Origin: Phymatolithon calcareum | Taxonomy: Eukaryota; Rhodophyta; Florideophyceae; Hapalidiales | Direction: 5' to 3' | Assembly: GCA_977006965.1 (NCBI GenBank) | Contig: OZ345354.1 | Coordinates: 124,001 to 188,000, forward strand | DNA length: 64,000 nucleotides | In this document: positions 20,980-31,842 of the stretch, one piece after another | Layout: every line of letters begins with the position of its first letter | How positions within the stretch are numbered: the first letter of the stretch is position 1 | Program-made: the position numbers and the translations under genes | Notes under the pieces: generated by a model | Database searches by the model: none | What the model saw: only the letters and a program-made list of their open reading frames with translations | Told to the model about the DNA's origin: nothing

Positions 20980-21401
20980 AGCGAGTGGACGATACCTGGC
21001 AATCTGGATTCGAATACCAGAGCGTCGACGCCTCGGCGTTCGCAAGCGTTCATTCTTATGATGCAGGGAGCTCTAATTCTGACTGTGCAAATGCGCAAAC
21101 GTCTAGTCTGAACACAAGCTCGAATGAGAACAGAACGTTCGCACTTCGATGGGAATGATTAGCTTCGGGACACACAGATTCTGACGCGTCCCCTCAAAAT
21201 ATTGCCGGCACGATTCGATCATTCTTTCCGGCCGTTATTGTACGCTCAAGAACTTTGACAGAATCGGCACACAGAATTTTTAGTACTCCAATACAAGGTA
21301 AGTTTTTAAAAGAGATCGTAGTCTCACCGCCATCACAGACTTCGCAAGCAACGCCCATAAGAGTCAATTAATCCGAAAATTAAACAAACAAATACAAGTT
21401 T

Positions 21402-23399
21402 TCACATGAGCATGGCCGACTCTAAATCGACAACAAAGTCCTCGAACAATGGCTCCTGTTCCGCCACGCCTCGAAAACCCGCCTCAGACTGCGTGCTTTC
21501 CGCGACCGCCGCCGCGGCCGCTGCAGCCGCCGCCTTCTTCGCTTCAGCCTCCTTCTCCTTTCGCTTCTTCTCCTCCGCGATGTATGCCGTCCAGGTGATT
21601 GTAAGCTTCTTCTGAACAATGCTTGCCAGCTCCACGCCACCATCTCTCAAACTTAAGGTCACATCTCCCATTGCTTGCTCCCGCTCGCAGGTTGCCGTGC
21701 CCATCGCGATCTCTTCTACCTTGGTAATAGCCAGCCCCAATGCAGTCCTTATGGCGTCACGAATCGCAATAGCTACAACGTGGATAGCTTTAAGTGACAA
21801 TGGAGACGCGCCAAGAACCAGCCTTGATTCGCCAACTCTGTAAAGCTCCATAAGAAATTGCCGGGCAACGGCGTGCAGATGAACTTCTTCCTCTACTGCG
21901 TGTTGCACATTCGGATTATCCTCGGTTCCCCTCTTGACCACGTCCTTCTTGTACTTCAGTACGACTGACAGACAAGGAAATGCACTCGGAAGTCTTTTCA
22001 AGGCATTCAGATTTTCCTGATCATCCTTTCCGAAAATGACTTGACTGTTTTTCTCTCGCGATCTCTTGACGGACGTCACTTTAGCGTTCGGAATGTCCCA
22101 ATGCCCTTCATCCCCAACTTCCCAAAAGACGTCTGAATCCTGCTCCTCCATCCACGAAGTATTTTCGTCGTTGAATACGAACTCGTAGCCGTCCTCCGCC
22201 GCATCTGCGACAAATTGAAACTCGGCGTCGCGTGCTGGTGGGTTATCCACTAGCTCCTCTTTCGACGGCTTAAACTCATAAATCTTGTCCAGTAGAAACA
22301 GAAGGTTTTCGCACAGTACCTTCCGCGTGTTCAAACGACCGTAGTTCAACAACCCCATGATAAACTTGCGAATTGTCCACACACCATGCCTGGACTCTTC
22401 AAGCTCACTTTCCGTCAAGTTCGGTCTGCGACGTTTTCCGCGTGGCTCATCGACTCCACGCCCGGTCCTACTTGTCTCAGCAGGCGCACAAAACACTTGA
22501 TTAACAACGGCGAACGCATCAGCAGGCTCCTCCATAGACTTTAACCACGCCGGAGCTCGTAAGACGTTCCTTGCAGTTTGCACAGCCGCAGATTCAGCAT
22601 TCTCAAAGTCATCAACAGGAACGGACTCCACGACACATTCCCGCACATGTACAACCGCATGTGCTATTATGCTCGATATAGCATTTCGAAGTATAAAGCT
22701 CCAGATCCGTCCGACTGGATTTACAAACTTTTGTTTTTGCTCAATCTGCCGGTTGGAGTACAAACAAGCTGCGAACCCGGACGCCCCTTTCAGAGTAGTA
22801 CTGTGGCGGGCCAAAATTCGAGCAACATCCTCACCGAGCCACCTCTGCGCAGGTCTGACCCGGGATGTGAAGCTCCCTACAATGCTGAGCATAGTCCAGA
22901 AGAGCAACGGGGTTACGTCTTTATGATTCATGACAACGCTTGCAAACATAGCCGGGTCAAGCTTCGACTCTTCTTCTTTTCGCTTCCATTGGCGGTCTGA
23001 GTACCGGCTGCCGCTACCAGCACTGAGAGCACCACTTGTCTTTAGTATGTCCTGGATATTTTGAAGAGCCAGGTTTGCTTTGGCGTCCATCTTGGCCAGC
23101 AACCGCGATTCTAGTTTACCGAAGTGCTTTGAGCGTTCTTCTGTCATCTTCCGCTCGATGTCGCCTAAGCGGCGGTTCAAATATGCGATTAACTGCCCAT
23201 CTTGTTCGGAGGATATAGTCACACCATCCGTAGGAGCTCTGATGTTCCCTGTTGTCACCTCACTAGCGGCTCGGAGAGGGTCGACATGCTCCTGCGCTGG
23301 GGCCTGGGAGTTGCGGTTCCCCAGGCGCTCCTGGGATGTTCGATGTGTCTCGGCTCCCCGATTGCGCGGATGCGCTGCGAGGGATTCTTCGAGGTCCAT
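21402..23399 (-). CDS. Unknown 665-residue coiled-coil protein
   Basis: Begins at an ATG (GGAATGGACC) and is open throughout. The N-terminus is Ser/Arg-rich. Residues ~75-125 form a likely coiled coil (LIAYLNRRLGDIERKMTEER...). Residues ~155-270 are hydrophobic/helical (TPLLFWTMLSIVGSF...). A linker carries a basic patch (RGKRRRP) and an acidic patch (EDGYEFVFNDENTSW...). The C-terminus has a Lys/Glu helix running into nine alanines from a GCC-type trinucleotide repeat near 21497-21535. I recognise no family. It neighbours the transposase-like gene and the other coiled-coil gene, so it may be element cargo or a host gene. Confidence 0.5.
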   Translation of the reverse strand: MDLEESLAAHPRNRGAETHRTSQERLGNRNSQAPAQEHVDPLRAASEVTTGNIRAPTDGVTISSEQDGQLIAYLNRRLGDIERKMTEERSKHFGKLESRLLAKMDAKANLALQNIQDILKTSGALSAGSGSRYSDRQWKRKEEESKLDPAMFASVVMNHKDVTPLLFWTMLSIVGSFTSRVRPAQRWLGEDVARILARHSTTLKGASGFAACLYSNRQIEQKQKFVNPVGRIWSFILRNAISSIIAHAVVHVRECVVESVPVDDFENAESAAVQTARNVLRAPAWLKSMEEPADAFAVVNQVFCAPAETSRTGRGVDEPRGKRRRPNLTESELEESRHGVWTIRKFIMGLLNYGRLNTRKVLCENLLFLLDKIYEFKPSKEELVDNPPARDAEFQFVADAAEDGYEFVFNDENTSWMEEQDSDVFWEVGDEGHWDIPNAKVTSVKRSREKNSQVIFGKDDQENLNALKRLPSAFPCLSVVLKYKKDVVKRGTEDNPNVQHAVEEEVHLHAVARQFLMELYRVGESRLVLGASPLSLKAIHVVAIAIRDAIRTALGLAITKVEEIAMGTATCEREQAMGDVTLSLRDGGVELASIVQKKLTITWTAYIAEEKKRKEKEAEAKKAAAAAAAAAVAESTQSEAGFRGVAEQEPLFEDFVVDLESAMLM

Positions 23400-24382
23400 T
23401 CCAGAAAGCGGAATTAGACTGACCGTGACCGTGCAACGGAGCGGGAAGGCGGAATATTCTTGTTTTCAGCAACCCTGAAGCGATGGTCGGAGCGGTTTGT
23501 TGCAAATATAAGGGCGGTGTCTGGCAAACTGTCAAGGAAGAAATGGTTGGGCTCTCGAAGAGCACTACGGGCTCCTAAGGCCTTCTTGAGCACAAAGACC
23601 TCAGTTGTACAACTGCCCACGTGTCCACGCCTTCGTGAACACGTACAGTATGTGTATGAATGTAGGAATCTCGTTTCCGTTTTAGTCGGAGACGCAATTT
23701 TCAATAAAAATTCCTAATTGAAACAAATGAATCAACGTTCCTGGTGCGCTTTCCTTGTCTCAATCTTCTAAGCGGGAATGAAACAATAAAATAGATCATA
23801 TGACTTAGGACCTAAATGTAAACACTCGCATCATTTCCCGCCCAATTTCGAAGCCTGAACTCGATGACACGCGGCGGCACCGAGCGAGCAATTGCTTATA
23901 ACCATATCGTCGCGTACTGCAGTGCGCTCCAATGTGCTACCGAACGCGATCGCTACAGCCACCGGTCAATGGTCTTCCACAATGAAATTGCGCAGTAAGA
24001 CAAGAATGCGCAAGCGTCTTTTTCCTCAATCCTCGTCCGCAAGTGCCCTCCATTCGGCGATCGGTCTCCGCAAACTGGCACCGCGGACGAGTGATGCCTC
24101 CGAACTCGATAACTGCAACCACCGATGAGTTGCCCAACATGGTGACATCGCGGCAAGGAGCCCGCGGGCGATCTATTTCTTGTAAGCATTGTCGATCAAG
24201 CGTACTTTTTCCAACGATCTAATAGTGGCCCCAAACTGACATCTCAGAAGGACTTTTCGTCTTGCCAAACATTGATGCACCTTGCTTTTTATCTATTTGA
24301 CGGCCCTCGTGTGCTCATGAACTCGAAGCGCAGATCGATGCCCAATTCATCTCTGCGGCATGACTGCCATTGGATCGCATTA
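23400..24382. other. Intergenic region, no supported gene
   Basis: About 1 kb upstream of the 665-residue gene. Short open stretches on both strands near 23890-24190 mirror each other and show no domain. Confidence 0.4.
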
Positions 24383-24700
24383 TTATTCCGACCACTTTCG
24401 ATTCATTACTGCAACTACATAGGAGATGTGCTGCATCAGTACTGATAGTATTGTGGTACACTGCTCGCGATCGTAAGGCTCAGGTATGTCATTCAGACTC
24501 TTTTCTATAAGCGACTTCAATCCATGCAGAACGCGTCTAACCTTCGTACTTTTCCTATTCGGATTTCCCCTTGCCCACGTAAGCAGTGTGCGCTGCAAAC
24601 AGTCATCTCCAAGTCCCACCTTTATTTTCATGTTTCCAATCTTCTTTCAAGCCCACTCATAACAATTTCTGAGGCCGTCGTTTCCAGTGCCATTGATCTT
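24383..24700 (-). CDS. Possible small gene or exon, unrecognised
   Basis: An ATG at 24631 opens 82 codons (MKIKVGLGDDCLQRTLLTWA...YVVAVMNRKW). A second minus frame just upstream starts with ATG (MALETTASEIVMSGLERR) and ends at the first frame's start. The two join into a plausible helical protein if one base were gained, or through an intron. Distant likeness to the terminal exons at 8900 and 13456 (LL.WA, ...L...L..V pattern) is possible but weak. Confidence 0.3.
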
Positions 24701-24716
24701 CCGCCATTCCCTTGAC

Positions 24717-26351
24717 GCTTCCTTTCCACAAACCGACAAACATACCGGTGAAGCTCTAGATCCGTTCCACTCCGATACAAGGTTTCGAGCAGATTACCGC
24801 TCAACCCGCTGTTGGTAGATGGCTCAGGCTACGGTAGATAGATGGTATCTAATCATATCGTACACAGTCTCCATATAAATTAAATATGCTAAGAATCGCA
24901 ATTCCTAACTTCATGGGAACTAGTATACTTGTTCCCGGATCACCGGATTCGTATATCCTTGATTAGCATTCCTTTGATAACTGATATCCTCGACATCCCT
25001 GATAGCCCGATGAGGCACGTTACGTCGTCCACAGTGATTGTATATACCTTATCAGGGCGATAAGACCTCGGCATAAGGCGGATTGTGAAGTCTAATCGTA
25101 GATGATTACATATAGAACCCCAAAATACAACAATAAGACTATCTGTTGACAAGCTTTTACACGCATCACAGGATGACAAAAATGTTATCGCTGTCATACT
25201 GTCGACCGACCATATCAGGCTTATCAAATTGGCACCGGTTGCGCCCGCAGTGTCTGACACAAAATGCGACAATGTTTTCAGGGCTCCATAATTTGGCGTG
25301 CGCGTGACAGCGGAATACATTTGCACAATTTGCGTACTGTTTTGCGTCTCTGCAATTTATCATTTTCAGGAGTGACCCAATATCGCTCCCCATAAGCGAC
25401 AGTATTCGACTCACGGTCAGGCGAGACGACATCATGTTCCTCTTGCGATGCTTGGTCCCAAAAGCCGTTCAGGAAGTAGGCGAAAGAGCTCCGAAGAGTG
25501 TGTTTAAAGCTGCTGAAGGTTTTATCGAAGCTTTTGTGTCCTTCTGAGGAGCTTCTGATTGCGACTGTGGACGATAAACTGGCGTTTCGCGATGAAGATG
25601 GGCAAGGATGAGCACTGTAAGCAGTCCTGGGTAGCACAGCGCTTGCAGGTGTTGGCTCGGTTCAAGCCGATGAGCTTCAGAAATGCCATTGCCAGTGTCC
25701 CTTGCCTTGACGTTGAACAGGGTGACTGTCTTAAAGTTAATCTTCTTAGGAGGATGCTAAACTTTGACACTTTTTACGCTAAGTGATATGCCCGCCCGAC
25801 CATTGAGTTTTTCTCGAGTAGCTCCTGAACCATACCACTCACCCTTTTTTACTTGGAAAAGACTCCGTATTGTCTGGAGCACTCTGTGAGACTGGTCACG
25901 GATGTTGCCTTTGTGCGTACGGATGTACCGACAACGCGGGGCCGGACTTTTTCTCGTGGCATGCCGGGTCTGGTACTTCTGGGTGACCACTATATTTTTG
26001 TTGCTAGCTCCGAACGAAGCGATTTTGAGGTAGTAGTTGCAGTATCTCACCCACTATACAAGTGCGACTTTCCAGTAATTGCGGTAATGATCCGTTCTGC
26101 GTTCTTTTTACTAACTTTTTCGAGCTTTTAAATCGCCCCTCAATTGAGTGTGTTCCGCACATAGACACTGGAGAGTGCGATTATCTTGCGGCTTGCCAAG
26201 AAGGGCTCCGAAAGAACTAGAGAACGGTTTTGTGCTCTCCTTGCCATGCCTACAGCCGGAAACGGGGAGAGTGTGGACAGTTTTGTTTTTGATTATGGCG
26301 AAAAACAAGAATAAGCGGACAGTAACAAACGTGTCTGTATAGAACAATACA
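24717..26351. other. Intergenic region, no supported gene
   Basis: About 1.6 kb. Several overlapping minus-strand frames (24940-25770) cover one another in different phases and none shows a domain, so no gene is called. Confidence 0.4.
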
Positions 26352-27371
26352 CTATTCCTCCAGCGACTGTTCAGAGTGAATGCCAGCGCCCGCACTGTTA
26401 AGCCCGCCCACTCGCGCTGGATCCCGACATGTTTCGACCTGCACGGTAAGGTCGTTGACAATGCCATCGAACGCCTGTAAAGCAAACTGTAGTACCGCAG
26501 CCGCGCTAACATGATCCTGAATTCGCACCGACAGGGTGCCGACGTAGATGCCAGGTGCCTCCTCCCACACATGCACATTACGACAATCGATGACGCCCTC
26601 CCTCGCCGCAATCGATCTCATGCCCGCAGCAATACCGCCCACAAGTTTTGGTGGCGTCGCATGGATCAGTACATTTGTTGTCATTCTCAATAGGGGCCAC
26701 ACAATCATCGCCGCGCATCCTGCCGCGCCAATCTCCATTGCTGCTGATGCCACAACTGGCATTTCTGGCGAGAGCAACGCAAGGTCGACACTACGGGCGA
26801 GTAGCCCGCACACCGAGTGCAGGAACACTGCATGCAATGCACTCGCCGGTGTCCGCGCCCTCTCCTCAAGCGATCTTCCACCACCGCTTCGCATTGGTCT
26901 CTTCGCAAGCAATCGTCGCGCACCACCGGGACCAAGGTTTGACGGCGGCGGCGCTAAGCGGAACACAGCCGCGCCGAGCGCATACAGAGCAGTCTGAGCG
27001 AGCACTGGTGCGGCGGAAAAGGCAAACATTGCGCGGGAACGCGCGTAGAAGAGCACGGTGAGCGCGGTCAGCAGGCGCAGAAAGGCATCGACAAGCAGAG
27101 CTATGGCAAGTGCAAAGGCGCAGACCACTGCCGGACGCAACGCTCCAGCGCCGTAATCGAGGGTGCGGCGAGTACGCGAGGCGCGCCAGGCAGGAAGCAT
27201 GGCAACGCATGTGAGCAGCTGGAACGTGGCCCTCGCTATTGCTTGGGCGTTTCCGGACTCGGCGCTTTCAGCAAGCAGGGCTGCCGTCAGCATGAGATGA
27301 AGGACGACGTAGACGAAGACGGCATGCGACCAGGCTGTGGCGTGTGGGCGTTCGACTTGAGACTTATCCAT
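26352..27371 (-). CDS. Divergent cation diffusion facilitator (CDF/ZnT-like) membrane protein
   Basis: Starts at an ATG in strong context (CCAACCATGG) and gives 339 residues. Several hydrophobic segments occupy residues ~14-36, 48-62, 78-104, 115-138, 178-200 and 205-225, the six-helix plan of CDF transporters. A basic loop lies before the fifth. After the last segment TTNVLIHATPPKLVGGI leads into a cytoplasmic domain with EGVIDCRNVHVWEEAPGIYV and LTVQVETCRDP, typical of the CDF C-terminal metallochaperone-like fold and closest in style to ZnT5/7 or MSC2. CDF proteins move Zn or Mn out of the cytosol into organelles. The HxxxD zinc site of the fifth helix is missing here (HSVCG near residue 184), and no HxxxD is seen in the second. 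It may therefore be a non-transporting partner subunit, as ZnT6 is known to be. Confidence 0.7.
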   Translation of the reverse strand: MDKSQVERPHATAWSHAVFVYVVLHLMLTAALLAESAESGNAQAIARATFQLLTCVAMLPAWRASRTRRTLDYGAGALRPAVVCAFALAIALLVDAFLRLLTALTVLFYARSRAMFAFSAAPVLAQTALYALGAAVFRLAPPPSNLGPGGARRLLAKRPMRSGGGRSLEERARTPASALHAVFLHSVCGLLARSVDLALLSPEMPVVASAAMEIGAAGCAAMIVWPLLRMTTNVLIHATPPKLVGGIAAGMRSIAAREGVIDCRNVHVWEEAPGIYVGTLSVRIQDHVSAAAVLQFALQAFDGIVNDLTVQVETCRDPARVGGLNSAGAGIHSEQSLEE

Positions 27372-28408
27372 GGTTGGGAACCATTAGGCAGTGTCGAATT
27401 GCTCTTTGGCAGACTTTCGGAGACTAGCGGGCAAAGCGTTACGAAGACTCGCGAAGTGACGTCGCTATCGGACAACGCGGATCGGTTTGCCTCCGTGCAT
27501 AAAGGATACTGCACTTTAGCTGAAATCAGTCTATTAGTAAGTCATGTAATTTCTTAATTTTCAGCCATACATTCTGAGCATTGGGTAGACAAAGACTAGC
27601 TGCCATCCGCATTTTCCTTCACAGTGTCGATCCGATGAAAGCCGTGGTGGTGAACTAACGCAACTCTATTTTATACCGAAGCATCGTGTTCCTTTCAAAT
27701 CAAACTCTAGTAAAGAGCCAGAGCACGACAAGAAAAATAGCTATGCAAAAGAGGATTGTTATTGCGAGAAGCATGACATGCTGAGTTTTGGAAGTTTGTT
27801 CAATTTGTGGAAAATGACAGCTTCATCATCATCATTTAGCTGGTAACAAGTTAAATACGACAGTACTTTCAGTGCCTTGAGGGGCTGCCAGTGGTGGGAT
27901 GATCCCGTAAAAGAGCGTCCATTTCACCATTCGACTCCGATAATTCAATGCCTTCAAGTATGTAGTCTCCTTCGCATGACCATGACATCTGCCTGTCCCT
28001 AAGGCTACCTTACCGAATTTGTCTTGCACCGAACAGCAATGATGACAAGAATACAAACGCCAGCTTTTAGAACACAGTGAACGAAAATCTAAAATAAAGA
28101 ACTGTCTCCACGCGTCTCTGCACAACAAAGGTGTACTGAAAACAAAACAAAATCCACCTTTCCCCATTTCTCCCCACCATGCCTAGCATCGACCACCTGG
28201 ATCAGACCGTCTCACGCAGTCACCGTCTACAATACGGCCTCGTTACAGAGCAGACAGAAAGCAAGGAGGTACTCGGAGAAAAAGGGTAACACAGCATTGG
28301 CCGCTAAAGCGACATAGTCCACGAGTGACATTGACATCCGAATCTGGGACCAAAACGCGCCAAAAGGAGGAACGCGGGAAGGCGCTTCCGCGCTATCTTG
28401 ACGCCATC
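27372..28408. other. Intergenic region, no supported gene
   Basis: About 1 kb between the CDF gene start and the HVA22-like gene end. It should contain the CDF promoter and the 3' region of the HVA22-like gene. No further feature is seen. Confidence 0.4.
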
Positions 28409-28852
28409 TTATGTGGTCTTTTTGCTCATCGTTCGGGTGGCCATCTCCTTCACCTGCTGCCCGACCTTCGTGACTGTAGGAACAAAGTTGCGCGCACCCT
28501 CATCTGTGGCCTTGGCAAGCTTATCGAGCTGATCGTCAATTGTCGACATATGCTGATCCAGAAGCGGCTGTACTGCAAAGTCGTAAACCTTTTCGAAACC
28601 GGCCGTCTTCGGGTGCACAAGAAACACAATGAATGCAATTTTGATAATGTTGTAAATCGGAACACGACCACTCAACAACGGCTCCAGTAGAAGCATAATC
28701 GCCGAAAGAATACTGAGCACAAGCCAATACTTGAGCATTCGCTGCTGTTCGGCAACATTGGTCTTCTTAATCGCCTTGAACGACTTGTAGCCCGGAAAGA
28801 GCATACCGGCGACAATAATTAGCGCCCTGGTAAAGAAGTCGGCAACCACCAT
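28409..28852 (-). CDS. HVA22/REEP/Yop1 (TB2/DP1) family ER-shaping protein
   Basis: The ATG at 28852 gives 147 residues. The same frame extends upstream without an ATG, so this start is chosen. The family core is clear: MLFPGYKSFKAIKKTNVAEQ, then KYWLVLSILSAIMLLLEPL, VPIYNIIKIAFIVFLVHPKT and VYDFAVQPLL. These correspond to the hydrophobic hairpins of HVA22/REEP5/Yop1 proteins. Family members insert hairpins into the outer leaflet of ER tubules and help curve them. The amphipathic tail after the last hairpin (HMSTIDDQLDKLAKA) is typical. The length fits the plant/algal members. The gene appears intact, with no intron visible. Confidence 0.85.
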   Translation of the reverse strand: MVVADFFTRALIIVAGMLFPGYKSFKAIKKTNVAEQQRMLKYWLVLSILSAIMLLLEPLLSGRVPIYNIIKIAFIVFLVHPKTAGFEKVYDFAVQPLLDQHMSTIDDQLDKLAKATDEGARNFVPTVTKVGQQVKEMATRTMSKKTT

Positions 28853-29430
28853 TGTGGGGATTTGGCGAAATCGCTCGCGATCTTGTGCGACGATGGTCGC
28901 GGTCGGAAAACACGGTTGCGATATCGCGCGCACTCAAGCTTGTGAGCCCGATCTTACTGTGATGCCACTGTAACAGTACACCCGCGACCACGACACCAAG
29001 CTGGCTATGGCGGGCAAGAAATATTGAGAAAATTTTTAAATTTTAACATCCACACTGAAGGTCCTGACAGCTGCCGCTGCGTCCCATTGGCCACAAGCAA
29101 AATCAGCAGCACCGTGTATTGGCCGCCATCGGGTGAAGTCGGTATGATTGCAGTCAATCACATTTCACCTGTAGAATTAAAAACGGCATCTTGATTGATC
29201 CGGCAACAATGCTTTACAGACTCCTTGCCCCGACTTGGGAACCACGGGTTCCGCGGGGCAACTGAGGTTGCCACATGCTTCAGAGTCCGACGGGGATTAC
29301 CGAAGATAATTTAACCGCATGCAGGTGATTATTCTTGAGAACATGCCCTGCGTTCTACAATCTCATATCTTCTTGTGTCCAAATATGCACCTTCGTTTGT
29401 TCATACATTTTGCCTTTTCCCCTACTGGGG
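28853..29430. other. Intergenic region, no supported gene
   Basis: Upstream region of the HVA22-like gene. No distinct promoter motif or reading frame is seen. Confidence 0.4.
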
Positions 29431-29667
29431 CTAGCAGCGATTCGAGGGCCTAAGCTTCTTCCACTCTATCCTCTCGTTAGCGAGTTTGGCTGCGTTTTTC
29501 ACGTCTCGTCCAAGTACGTCGCTAAAGATTGATTTTGGAGTTGGCCAGACGCATTGTAGTAGCACGTGATGGACTAGGCGGCGCTCGCCCATTCTAAGAA
29601 AGCGTCCAAGCCATTTCCATTGCAGGTCTCTGGCCGGCTTTACCACGTCGATGCACATCTCAATCAA
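29431..29667 (-). pseudogene. LINE 3'-end coding fragment
   Basis: The minus strand reads DLQWKWLGRFLRMGERRLVHHVLL...ERIEWKKLRPSNRC, a pattern common near the C-terminus of non-LTR retrotransposon ORF2 proteins (W..R..W.GH.LRM.E.RL...). Only about 75 codons remain and no RT core is nearby, so it is a truncated relic. Confidence 0.5.
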
Positions 29668-30766
29668 TTAGAAGTCCTTTGGTAAACTTTATTTTTAAAA
29701 GCCTCACAGTCTTACGAATATACGGGCAATGTTTCTTAAGTTGTTGCTTATCTTCTTCTCCTTCTTTATTGTTGGTTCTTGAAGTTGTCCTGGAACAACT
29801 TCACACATTACGGCTACAGTAGACTTTAACAGATACGAGTGGTGCTTGATGTCAAAACAGCTCAAAGCTGCACAAAATGCAGACCATCGGCGAGCTTAAC
29901 ATCAATATCTCTACGCAGCCAATTGCTGCTTACCTTAGGACAGCTCTCATGGATTTAGTACTAAATCGTTAGCTTGTACAGGATTGTTGGGACATATTCG
30001 TACTTGGGCTTCAGTAGAGGCCTCCTTTGTTCTGCATGCACTATATGATTGTCCTTCTGAATAGCAAAAGCTCTTTCAGAGCTTTTCTGTGTCCAGTTCG
30101 ATTTCTCCTTCAAGTTCGTATCCTGAAGCGTACGTTCCAGAGTCACCATACAGTATGCTGTCGAGCTCTGTTTCTGAATTTTCTGCCATTCTTGTTGTGG
30201 GCATCTGTGGAAATCTACCACAGATTACTGGATCACGATTTGCATGTGTTTCGCCTTGGGAGACTTGAGAATTGCTGGCAATTCTCTCGTATGGGATTTT
30301 CCTTTTTCTATTCGCTTCAAGACGGTCAACTTTCATTTAAATACTTGCTCGAAGGGTGGATCTACGAGTATGTGCTGGCAGTTAGAGGCAGAGATATATC
30401 AAAAGTGAATATATTTCTACATGACATGTACACAAACATATACTTGTATATGTACCGGTAATTGCGGAACCACATTCGCCGTACTTGACCGTGGAGCTGT
30501 AAAGCCGTAGCGCTTACTGCATGAGTAGTGTTCCTGGTGCGCTGCATGCAACAAGTGCATGAGCCTATATTAGGCTACGCGAAATATATCTAGATTTGAA
30601 CATGTAACGGTATCATTGCGAAGGCTACATAGAGCACGTAATGTACACGTACTTCGGGCAATCGACAAGTGTGAATACACGTAATGAAGCACTGCCGAAT
30701 TGGTATAAGTAGCAACCTTGCATGAACCAAACAATAAAAAAAGGTATCACTCTCACAAAAGGGACC
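29668..30766. other. Intergenic AT-rich region, no supported gene
   Basis: About 1.1 kb. The plus strand has a 144-codon open stretch (30027-30461) and the minus strand overlapping shorter ones. Their hydrophobic, repeat-poor composition resembles no family, so none is called. Confidence 0.4.
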
Positions 30767-30772
30767 TGAGTG

Positions 30773-31101
30773 GCAAAGCATTGGAATTATTTATTTATTT
30801 TTATTCTTTTCTCGAAAAGTGTCGAGAATAAATAATTTATTGTTGAACGCAGAAGCAATAAATTATTGTATTCAAGTTCAGTGAGGTATAAATAACTGGT
30901 TATTCCCCGAATTATTGGATCCTTCTTGCTACTTTCTGTCGCGATAGAATAACCGGATCGAAAAAATGAGGAGTCCGATACAATAATTGTCGCAACCACG
31001 ACGATCTCAATAAATACAATAAATATGCGAGACTCAGGAATAAATTATTGGAACAATAATTTAAATAATTACAATAGCAATTATTTTTTCCAATGCTTTG
31101 C
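30773..31101. mobile_element. AT-rich MITE, 329 bp
   Basis: The ends are inverted repeats of GCAAAGCATTGGAA, exact over 14 bp and then diverging. They are flanked by a direct TGAGTG (30767-30772 and 31102-31107) that fits a 6-bp target duplication. The interior is very AT-rich, with repeated AATAAATTATT-type palindromes and no coding capacity. That is the layout of a non-autonomous DNA element. The superfamily cannot be fixed from one copy. Confidence 0.7.
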
Positions 31102-31107
31102 TGAGTG

Positions 31108-31842
31108 GTGGACAGACACAAGGGAACGATCACAGAGCTCAGGAACAGTCGTCAAACTCCCTGAGTAATGCCGCTTTTTACCTGTCAATGTCCACGCTCA
31201 ATAGGTCAGGTACACCGCCTGCCGTCTAGTGGTAAAACTTCCTCCGCGCATCTGTGGGCAAATGTAGTGGTGTGCCGCAGTACTCGCGGGAAGCAGATAC
31301 TCGAGTACCCAGAATGAATCCAGTCCAGGAACATCTTAGAGGCCATCTAGATGTTGAGTAACTAAATGTGTAGCTCAAATATCCTGCATTAAAAGAAAGA
31401 AAGGTATTGCATCGCTAGCCGCTTACCTGTTTTGGCCTTCCTATTAGGAAGAACTTCACATGCTTCCTGAAAACACTGTACTTCGAAGGTGCCACAGTTA
31501 TCGAGTCGATCCCAAATCAATCAACTCTCCCAACCCCCTAAATAGAGGTCGCTGTACCTTCATTTACGTAAGAATTACCCCAGGTGAAGAACAGAATAGC
31601 CAAAGAAGAAGCACAGCCATGATCATGCTCCGGTAACTGTGACGTTTTCCTCGACAGACAATATTGCTGCTGTGAAACTTCTCCCCGTGGAGATGAAGAG
31701 GATTGTGAAGAACTAAAAGTTCATTGATTGGCACGAAAGAGTCCCAGTTGCTCGAGAGAACGCGGAGTGTGTCGTTGGGCTGGTTCCTCAAAGGTTCGTT
31801 CTACCTATACTCTTCGATTATAAGCAAAAACTCATAGGACAG
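31108..31842. other. Intergenic region, no supported gene
   Basis: No domain-bearing frame. The minus frame at 31564-31791 is short and unrecognised. Confidence 0.4.

Noticed and set aside
15184-24227. CACTATTGGA at 15184 and TCTAATAGTG ending at 24227 as CACTA-type inverted ends around the large transposase cluster
   Set aside because: Only about 10 bp match, with one mismatch, and the flanking three bases (GAT and GCC) do not form a target duplication.
25278-25786. Cys-containing short frames (CKRCATQDCLQC) as a gag zinc knuckle
   Set aside because: The spacing does not give a CCHC knuckle, and no neighbouring retroelement sequence supports it.
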